Assembly (NCBI GenBank): GCA_020055645.1
Contig: CM034548.1
Coordinates: 7,254,001-7,318,000, forward strand
Reading direction: 5' to 3'
DNA: 64,000 nt
Source: Tomocerus qinae
Lineage: Eukaryota; Arthropoda; Collembola; Entomobryomorpha; Tomoceridae
The notes beneath the pieces are model-generated. The model did no database searches. It saw only the letters and a program-made list of their open reading frames with translations, and was not told the origin of the DNA. Positions 13,031-23,026 of the stretch are shown one piece after another (within the stretch, counting starts at the first letter, position 1; every line of letters begins with the position of its first letter). The position numbers were made by a program, and so were the translations under genes.

Positions 13031-14461
13031 GTAAGTAATATTAATAATTAATATATTTTCTTTCTTTTTATTACACAATTTCCATTAGAATCATTCAATG
13101 CAGGATTTTTTGTGATAGCTTAACAGGAATTAGATATTTACTTCAGGAACAAAAATGTAGCTCTATTATGTATTGTTTTGTTAAATACAGTATCACCCTT
13201 AAACTCTTTTTGCACTATGTTTTTACAGATAAATATTGTAGCTTAAAGGCTAAAATATTCATGGTGTAGTATTAGGAAATAATCACAACTGTAGCAAAAC
13301 TGCAGAAGTTGAAGAATGTCAATTTCTGATCGTAACATTTTATCACGATTTGAAAAATTACAAACGTGATACAATCATTTAGTGTTCTCGTACACTTGCA
13401 TTAAACAGAAGTAGGAATTCTGTGCCTATTCTCGTAATGCAGATTGTAGTGTATATTGCATAGCTGGATAGTTGTCATTTGCATAGTATGCAAAAAACAG
13501 TGATCAAAGAACAAAGCAACGAAAATAAAAGTCGTATGTACAGTGTAGGTATTTAGATAATGCATGGAGGATAAAACATAAGAAAATACTTCTCATCCCC
13601 TACTGAATGTTTACATACAAGAATAGTTTTATCATAGTAAGTAGTATGTTCAGATAGAAGGTACAAGATTAATAAGATATGCGAAGGATTAGTTTTTACT
13701 TGTGTGTCTTATGCTAAATAGGAAAATGCGTTTTAGATTGTTGCGTTCTTTTGGTAAATGAATTGAAATAGAGAAGGAGACGCTGCGGGAGAAGCTGAGC
13801 ATAGTAAATAGTTAAGTAAACGCTTGGAAGCAATATTGTTGGATGCAAATAATCTTTTTAGAATCATTACTTTGCAAAATTTATTTCGTTTCGCATCAAT
13901 GAGTCTGAAGAAATGTTATACAATTGCGTAAAAAATTAGTCTAAGGTAAGCTATCTAAGTATCCAGTTCCACCCAATCATTATTATAGAAGGTATTAATT
14001 TCTACCTAGCCCTATGCACCATTGTGAAGTGAACCCACTCGTAGGCAATTATAGGCATTTCATTACTGAAAGCAGATGCGATAATTACACAGCAACGCTA
14101 TTAGATTGAGTTTTTTGCACTAAATTAGCAAATTCTCTACTTTAAAACTGTTTGAGAGGAGTGGAGGGCATGGGTGAAGGAAGGGATTCTTTTTTGAGTG
14201 ACTCAATGCACGGAGGTACGGACATAAGTGCATATTTATTTAAAGGGTCTCGATTACAATATTTATAATCAAGCAAAATAAATAAACAAACTTATATTCA
14301 TGGATGATTTCATGATTTATTGTGCTGGGAAAAATAATTATTGATTTCTAGTCCATCATTATTTCTGATAAATTATTCCATTGCATGCTATTCTGTTTGC
14401 TGCGTCTGCAGACACCAAAATAAAATAACCAACAGAACGTATTCTGGAATTACTTCAGAGG

Positions 14462-15050
14462 CAGGTAGGTACGTAGATAGTAATATACGTACCTTGTTAG
14501 TAGTACAGATAAAAAATGTTTCTTCCTTCTGCGGCACTTGATTTATTTCACCTGAAGGACTTTTCAACTCATCCATGACTCCATTTCACTCCACTTACCT
14601 GCAGCATGTATTTACTTACTTATATTACTAGTAATCTAAAGCAGGTAGGTAGTCGGTAGGTAGGTACCGAAATTCCAGCAATATTAAATCTCCTCACCAA
14701 AGCACCTTTACTCATTCATTTTGTAGTTAGTCCGTTTCCCATTACGTAATAAGAAGCACTTGTGCATATTCCATGCAGTCCCATCCACACACAAAACCAA
14801 GTTACCCATTTAACCCAAATAACAATTCTCGCATGGCTCTAGTCAAGTGCTACTACTTGCACCTACTTATTTATATTGTAGTGTACTAAGGTAGTGATAA
14901 GCCGAGTATAATTTCAGCCTCCATAATATTATTCTCCAAGTTGTACTTACAAAATAAAGATTCAGATAAACAGAAACGAAAAAAATGAATCGCAAGTGTG
15001 GAGATTGGAGAAGAACGGAGAGACTTGCAGATCATTTAGGTAGGTACCTA
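14462..15050. repeat. Cluster of CAGGTAGGTA / TAGGTAGGTACCTA words in dar1 intron 1
   Basis: Within 600 bp there are CAGGTAGGTACG (14462), CAGGTAGGTAG followed by GGTAGGTAGGTACC (14642-14668), and TAGGTAGGTACCTA (15037-15050), which contains the palindrome TAGGTACCTA. The same word family recurs through the window (for example 4608, 6391, 16211, 30111, 42290, 58170), so this may be a genome-wide low-complexity habit rather than a local site. Confidence 0.55.
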
Positions 15051-18000
15051 TAATTCAAAGCTATTCATAAGTAATACCTCAGTTCAGCAGACTTGAGATA
15101 GTGAGTGAGATTCATCTTTTCCAGCAACAACTCCACTCAACTCATCGTCAGTGAGACTCAGGCAAGCGAAACGCTATAATGTTACTACGTTACCCCAGAA
15201 CTGGTCGGTTGACTTGGCATGCGAATACGAATGTACTTGTGTACAGAGATTAACTCTGTTGTCTTGGGAGGTTCGCTCTTCTACCTCTTATTACCACGTA
15301 CTTAATAAAATATTATATAAGACTGACCTAGCTGTAGCTAAGGAGTCACTCAAATGGACTCAGCTAAGGATGCGTCTATCTTAGAGAATAAGCCTTATTT
15401 ATTTAAATACAAGGAAATCCATCTTGAAGAATTTCACACTGGACTGAACTGAACTAAACATGCAGTTACTATTTATTATTAATGTATTCTAATTCAGGTT
15501 TCCAGTACAAATCTATCCAGATTGCAAGTACGCTCTAAGATAGTCCAGTTAAAAAAGCGGTTTTCTTAGTTTATGCTTCTTAGCCTCCTAAACTATATTC
15601 TCCTGATCAGGTTACCAGGTTTATATTATGCTCAAATAAATCATTTACTTACTATTTACAATCGTCAATTATATTTCCTGACTGGATTTTGCGAATTTTA
15701 TGGAGATACCTTTCTATCGTTTACGATGTAATACCATTTACTTAGAAAACTACTTTAGAAGTAGAAATCCAGTGTGAAAATTGAGTAGACTTATTGGAAG
15801 TATGTACAAATAGATACGAAAAATATCTTTGAATTTTCTTAGCTATTCCTTAAACAAAAGAATTTAATTATTATGCAGTCGGATCATTAGTTCCACTCTA
15901 AAAAAATTGGGGTGGCAAAATAATAGTATTGAATGTCTAGTCTACTAGTTCAAAGTTGAGTTCTGTGTACCAATTTTCTCACTTAAATTGTCAATAATGA
16001 AATGCATGGAAATAAATATTTTCCTCGCATGAAACATGCAGCAGAAAAAGTTGATAATGCATAGCAGAAATTGATACTGTTGTTTATCGTAATCAGCTAG
16101 AATTTTGCACCAAGGTGTGTGAAGGTAAAGGTAGTGTAAATATATATTATTACATATTGTACCTACCCGTAGTGTCTGTACAGTTGTGTGCGTAATTAAA
16201 GAATTGTTTACAGGTAGGTACTTTTAAAGTACATAGTTGAATGCCATAAATGCTATGGTAAACTGTTTGCTGCATTTATTTGATAGTTGTAAATTATAAA
16301 GTAAATCAGTGCAGTGTTAATACACATAATCCCTGCTAACATAAATAAATAGATAGAGTGGAAGAGGTAACTACTCGAGATAAATTGGTTCACGGCTGAC
16401 ATGCACTGCACGGGCATTGTATCAATTTGTAAAGAGTCTTGTCTTATTCTGGATACGCATGATTGGCACTTGGCCGATCCTCAAATTTTTTCTCGTCTGA
16501 AAGAAAAGTTTGATTTAATTTGATCTGGGCTTCGATACGTTGACTCATTTGGCTTCGCTATTCCTACCTACGGGACTATATAAACACTCAACATTTAAAA
16601 ACTTGGAACCAAAGCAAGACTAGCAACTAATGAAATGTTAGTAAAATAAAAGACACTTGCTGGCTGATTAATGTAATAACACAGGATAATCAATCCTTTC
16701 GGGTACATGGCTATATTGTAAGTAGTAGAGCCATTCATATTTTTCGATATTCAACGGGATCAATATCTCATCGTAATCTTGCACTTGCAGAAATTGTTTC
16801 CCTCTAATGAACTTAAACTATACAGCATGATTCTACTCTACTTTTTAAATAATGATGGATCTTTCCATTCTTTATCAAGTGTAAACCAATAAAGTGGTCA
16901 TGATGTATTTAATTTGTGCAAATGTACTCAGATAGCACCACCTCTAAATTACACCACCATTATCTCAAGTTTTTGAAAAAAAAATCCACTCTTTTTGCCA
17001 TTGACTACATAATATCATTTATTTGTCTGCAATTTATCACATTTTCTTCGTATTTCCTGATAACAGAATCCTACCCTGCTAATTTTCCAACCAAAGTGGC
17101 GCTAACTAATTTAGCACTTTTTCAAACGTTAAGACATGTTCTAATACATTGGGTCATCTTTTTTAAACTTAATTTGTATCAGTCTGTTTGGATTTTTGGA
17201 ATTAGATACAATTTCCATGGGAATTCTATAGCAAATATTCTAAATATGTACCTATTACCACAAATGTTCGCTAATGAAAGTAGAAGTTATAGTTGGATAC
17301 TTTAGCAGACATTTTACAGATGTCTCTGCTTCTAAAATTTGATTCGAAAATTTTCAAAATATTCAAGTCACAAGGATTGTTAATGAAAGACATTTCGAAA
17401 ATTTAGACCTAATATCCTATTAAATTTTCTTCCTTTACGGTTAAACAGGGCAGAGAAAGTATTGCATTGGCGTCTATTATTCAACTAATAGATTTATTAT
17501 TTGTACAAAAATGCTTAATGTTTTTTATTTTGAATAAATTAAGTGGATAGTTTATAAAAAACCGTTCCTACACCATATTTCATACCTTTTAGTTTCTAAA
17601 GAATTGTTATGTAAAAGAATGGTCCATGACATCAATATTATTTTGATAGTTGTTTTTGAAACGGAGATAAATTTTATTTCTGCGTTCCAAGTGGCAACTA
17701 AGACAGTAGTAGCAGTTAAAGTAGTTGGATGGTAGGTACTCATTGGATTTTTTACGAATGCATACAAAAACCGAATGATTTTGTTTTCGTACATGTTTTT
17801 TAATGCTTGTCTTTGTCTTAATGTCTGAGTGAAGATAATGAAGAATTTAATTTGCCTGTGGTGAGGAAAGAGCCGAAATGGTAAAGCAGCAACCTGAGAG
17901 AACAGATGAGGTGTCAGTGAGTCTATTAGTGACAAAGAATTGCCAGTGAAATATAATCTACGAGCTGTCTCGCATACGCCTTTTAATAATAATCTAGTTA

Positions 18001-19401
18001 CTATGCTGCGAAAATTTCAGTGTTTCTTCATAGTATCATCGTGTAAGTAGGCATATGTGTATTATTTTATATCCAAGTTGCTACAGTACACTCCTCACGT
18101 ACGTCAATATTAAAAGTATAGAATATTATGTCCATAATATGTTAATATCATAATGACCCATAGCATATATAACCACAATATATATCGTTTACAGCGTATA
18201 TAGGTACATGATTAGAGTAGACATCAGTATATTTACTGTTGTATTTAGTATGTGTTTGTGCTGAACCCTGAAAATCCAGTAGGTATGTTTTGAACATAAT
18301 AATGTTAGCTTACTAAAGTGGAGGTGCAGTCACTTAACGAAAATTCGTGCAGCATTAAATTAAAGCCAAACTCTTATCTGTGATAAAATCTACTTTTAAA
18401 CAAGTTGACTATAAATTATATTGAATTATGCAAAAATCTCTTGTAATTATGGAAAAGTTTTGAAACGGTTTGATTGAGCTTGTAAGTAGTGCGATGAGGA
18501 CGGAGCTTTAATACATTATTTATTTTATGCCAACCAAAATGGACAAAACTACTATCTGTTGACTACCACTACTTACGTACCTAATGCTGAATTATATCTC
18601 TAGTGCAGCACTAACTATAATTCAGTGGCAAATGAAGTGTTCTTATCTTGGCTGCACAGTTATTTATACATAAATGTGCTTCATTATATATCATGGCATC
18701 ACAATAGAAGAAACACCGGGATCATATTCAGGTTGAGAGCAATCTGAGTCATAAACATGTTTGTGTCAATGGATAGACTAATTTCTGTACTATCTGCACT
18801 ACTGTTTATTTAATTGCAACTGCAACTTCAAATCATGAACACAATAAGAGTGCGACTCATTGTCATTTTTCACTTATTGTTAGTTGGCCATTGTTGAGAA
18901 TGATTACAAGACGCTGTGCATATACTCAATTTAATATTAGTCAGTAAAATCATGGGTGCAAATAAAATAGATAGATGCAAAAACGTTTAATGATAATAAC
19001 CACTTGTGTGCACTTATTATGTTATGTATTATTTATTCCGACTCAAAAGCGTGCTTCAATTCTTTCCTTGGAGGCTGTAGCTCCATTTATTTTTTACTTC
19101 GTACTATAATCCGTTAGTTTTAATGCAAGTCTCTAATTGAGTGGGACTTACTGAGTTAAAGATGGTTACACATTATACCTAAAGATTATCAGGTAACCTA
19201 CTAAACACGACTTTAGAATATTGCATTTATATTACACTCCATGCATCAAATAACATTCACACAATTGCAATCAACTCACAAAATCACGGATCAGCATAGG
19301 CATACCAGACACAACTGACTAAGATAACCCCCTCCTCTGATTTTTAAGTTTTCAAGGTGTTGTACAGGGACGACCAGTTGCCTACTACGTTTATGTTTTC
19401 T

Positions 19402-19877
19402 CCGAAGGGTCAATTTTTACTATTTCTGGACTTACAATTCCATTAATTTAAATTGATTTATATTTATAATTTAAAAAAAAAATATTACGGTCCAATAGCT
19501 GAGAATGTACTTCAATATCGTAGTGCAATTAAAAGCTACCTTTAAAGTCATAACACTTTTAATTATGTAGCTTGTAGCGTAAACATTTCCAAGATTCCCA
19601 TTTTTAAAATATTTTATTACTCGTTCTTTTATTATTAAAAATATCTATAACTATCTTGGTAACCAATCAGTGAGTGGTATTATTTTATAGTTTAAAACAA
19701 CATTGGCACTGTCTACGACTGTTGGGTATTCCGTTTTTGATTTCACCGAAGAGTCACTTTTTACTATTTCTGGACTGCCAATTCCATAAAATTTTAATTG
19801 ATTCAAATAAGGTAATGCAGTTAAAAACGACCTTACTTAGTATTTTTAAAATATTTTATTACACTGTCTACGACTGT
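19402..19877. repeat. Degenerate local direct repeats inside dar1 intron 1
   Basis: Three word pairs recur close together. The first is a near-identical stretch of about 42 bp beginning CCGAAG at 19402 and again at 19746. The second is ATTTTTAAAATATTTTATTAC at 19600-19620 and 19842-19862. The third is CACTGTCTACGACTGT at 19707-19722 and 19862-19877. The offsets differ (344, 242 and 155 bp), so this is not one clean tandem duplication. It looks like nested duplications with deletions, or two damaged copies of one short element. Confidence 0.6.
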
Positions 19878-20016
19878 AAATCTGGACTGGGTGAGCCATT
19901 TGACCGTCATCTGAATTGTAAAAGCGTATTGTATAGTGTCACAATGCAGATTGTTGCTTGTAGTAGCTACCATTAGTGTAATCAGTAATATGGTGTGAAC
20001 ACTGAGTTTTAAAGGA

Positions 20017-20045
20017 CTCATCTTTTGTTATTAACAAAGGTTTGA
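20017..20045. repeat. Small imperfect hairpin (TTTGTTA / TAACAAA arms)
   Basis: The 7-bp arms TTTGTTA and TAACAAA are separated by one base, with an outer CTCA/TGAG pairing. It lies just downstream of the duplicated tract at 19.4-19.9 kb and could mark an end of the same decayed element, or be chance. Confidence 0.3.
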
Positions 20046-20932
20046 GAATTATGATAAGCCATATGCGTTTAGTTTATGTATTGGGTATTATTGTAGCCCA
20101 CGCTCTTTCTTGAAGGTGGTAGACCAAATAAAAAAAGACTTAAGTAAAAGAGGCAAATCTGAGTAGTTAATAATATTATTAGATCTTTCCGCCAATAATT
20201 TGAGTCGTATTCCTTACACAGCAGTAATGGTACAGTAATGACTGTAATTATGTTTATGAACATTTCTTACCCATTTATTAGCAGAGTTGGGAAAAGTTTA
20301 AACCTGGGAAGTGAGCTCTTTCTATTATGCCCATCTCCCCATTGTATCAACTGCTTGGTTACTACTTGTAGATTTCCTATAGGTAGGGAAATTCCCTTGG
20401 CACAAAATAAATAGTGTAACTTTATTGAAATGTAAATGCATTAAGAAGTTAGACTATTATGTTCTCATGTCTCACTTTTCCTTTAAGCTGCAGTGAGAAT
20501 TAGAATCAAAGGCTTTAATGAAGGGATAATAGTCGGTGGATAGATATATTTACAGAGATGCAGAGAGTAAGAGAGAGACGTGTGAGGCATAAAGCACAAA
20601 ATGCGAGAATACGCTGGGATAATGGGATTATGTATGGTATTATGGTCTGAAATACAGTTTAATGGTAATTTGATGCACAGTGAGTGAGCGAGCCGCCGAC
20701 GTGTGTGTCCCTCCCTAATTTCTGTGTAACTTCTCAGCTCCCTTTTTCCATTTACACTGTTGTATAGACCTGTCATGTCACTCACGTAAAATAACTACAG
20801 CTAATATTTATTATTAGGAAAGCCATTATGCAGTAAATAGATAATAGTCTCCGCCAGCGTTATTGCTTGATCTGTTTTTCACTTCGATTATCTTTCCGTT
20901 GCATGTAATGTGTTCAGTTAGTTCAGCTAAAA

Positions 20933-20944
20933 GCTAAGCTTAGC
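20933..20944. repeat. Perfect 12-bp palindrome GCTAAGCTTAGC
   Basis: Self-complementary 12-mer flanked by further AGCTAA words (TTCAGCTAAAAGCTAAGC). It is probably a local sequence oddity; it could be a dimeric protein-binding site. Confidence 0.4.
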
Positions 20945-23026
20945 TAAACCAAGGAAGATATTACTTTGGCATATGGCATTCTTATCTCACCTTTCCTATT
21001 ACATTATTACTGTTATTATTACTATTATTTTATTATTTATTACCACTAGATTCTGAAAAGACAACGCAGTACAGCCTGGTAACAATATAAGTAAGTAGCT
21101 AACCCAATATTGTTTTGGGTCACTTCGGTTACATGTTACAATGTAACAATTGCAACTGTCTATTATGTAGTTATCATTTTTACATGGCCTTTCTACTTTG
21201 TGGTTTTTTCCTCTTTGTCTAAAGTCGCCCCATCCATTCGACACTTCAACCCAACCGATCCAAGATACTATAGCCACTTTTAATATTGTGGTGCCAATTT
21301 TATCATCAGCCCATATAGAAATATTGGTTTCGCTATTAATTACTGGTTAGCGGTGTTTATCCTCGTTGGTCATTTCTATAATTATATAATTAGAGGGGGC
21401 TAGGTGAGATAATGTTGTAACAACTAACCGTTATCTGTCCTTTTATGGTTGTTTTGGACACCGCATAATATAAAGTAAAATATAGTGGTTAGTCAAAGTA
21501 AAAGTGGAGTAGATACAGCCAGATGGAAGGAAAAAGGAAAAATAATTCTCACCAGCTCGAAATCGGTGAGAGAAATTGATTGCAATTATGCCTTAGATTA
21601 CAAAGTACAATGATTCGTTTAGATTATCATCGCATGCATACTTTTATCTTTCTGTACAGATGATAACAGATGTAAACTTTTATAGACAAATCAGTGTAGA
21701 CGTATGCAAATGAATATCATTGAACATGAGTAAAAAATGGGCAAACAAATTTTATTGGAGAGTAATGCGATTGAGTTCTGAAAAAGTAATTTGTATCGGA
21801 TATGAAAAAGACAACAATAACCGTCCACGGAAAGATAATGTGATCTCATAGATTATAATACATAATAGATATACCGACTGGGCTGCGTGCCTTTTCCTAG
21901 AACATTTACACCGGAACTCGTTCCACTCATCAGAAAAAACTCATCAGAAGGTTAGTCGGACAAAAAAGGCACCTTATTGTTGAATCGTAGTAAACATCGA
22001 GACAAGGCATGTTTAAAATGTTAACATGGCCAGAATTTCCCAAGTTGTCTGTCCAGAAAGAGAGAATGGCTTGACCAGAGAGAAGAATGTTGAGACGGCT
22101 CGACACAACACAAATAGTAATGTAAACGATTTAAGAGTAGGACTGGGAGGCGAGGAACGAACGGCGTGCATAATTGAGGTGAACATTAAAACGTGAGTAA
22201 ATTACCTGTAAAGTTGTCGTTCTCATCTTCTACTTCAAATCTGAATGTAATAATTGTGATGTTACACTTACACAAGTACAAAAGCAGAACTTAAAATATT
22301 AACGGCACTGCTTTGCTTTCATCTTTTCGGCCTACACGCTGATAACAGCGAACCTCTAAACTGCCTGGCAGTAATAATATTGTTTTTGCGCCATCATGTC
22401 TGTGCTATGTAGATACAAGTATAAATAATGTGCCTATGGGAACAATATCATTTTCCTTTTTACTTAGCAAACGTTACTACTTTGCGGTTGGTATTACTCA
22501 GTAATGATATGTAAGAATAATACAACTTCGTTAATCCAGTTCTCTTATTCCGTAATCTCACTTACCTAATGCAAAATTTGACAAAGGAGTTGCTGTAGTT
22601 CAGATTCTGTCTATTAGCTCCTCAGACTACGCAAAAAATTAATTTGCCTACAATTTCCTTATTTTCTAAAGGTAGACGAAATTGTCACTGTGGATTACTT
22701 AGTCTCTTTGAATCAGTTAAAGCAAGCGGAAAGCAGAGAGATTTTAATAATAATCACTCTTATTATAAAATTAGAGCAGACACAGGATTTTTCTAATAAT
22801 CACAAGATGGTAATAAGGGTAATAATAATAAATATGCAATTGTGTAGGAAACAGTTTTGTCATTCATTCTCTTTAGAAGCATAACTATAAAGCATAAAAG
22901 CAAGAATAAAATGTACAATTTATTTTACTTGGTCATGATAAATTATGTGCAATTTATTTAAGCTAATTTAACAATATGGGAATGAAGGAGATTTAAATAG
23001 ACGCGTATTTGTTGATCTAATTTCAG

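Larger units (their letters stand above)
13031..23026 (+). other. dar1: dar1 intron 1 (9,996 bp)
   Basis: The intron starts GTAAGTAATATT and ends CTAATTTCAG. The 3' tract is weak but AT-rich. No convincing coding exon was seen inside: open frames of 127-129 codons near 16.9-17.3 kb (+) and 17.55-17.94 kb (-) look like random AT-rich translation. The intron holds a degenerate duplication at 19.4-19.9 kb, a small hairpin at 20017-20045, a 12-bp palindrome (GCTAAGCTTAGC, 20933-20944), TAGGTAGG/CAGGTAG words at 14.46-15.05 and 16.21 kb, and a less AT-rich block at 21.9-22.2 kb with a donor-like GTGAGT. The rest holds nothing I can name. Confidence 0.65.

Noticed and set aside
16916-17305. 129-codon open frame on the + strand in the dar1 intron
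   Set aside because: Hydrophobic AT-rich translation (Phe/Ile/Leu/Tyr/Asn) with no domain. It lies inside the inferred intron with no matching splice signals.
17552-17935. 127-codon open frame on the - strand in the dar1 intron
   Set aside because: No domain, no initiation context, composition typical of random AT-rich sequence.
18128-18147. ATATTATG-TC-CATAATAT inverted repeat
   Set aside because: Perfect 8-bp arms, but all within very AT-rich sequence where such hairpins are expected by chance.
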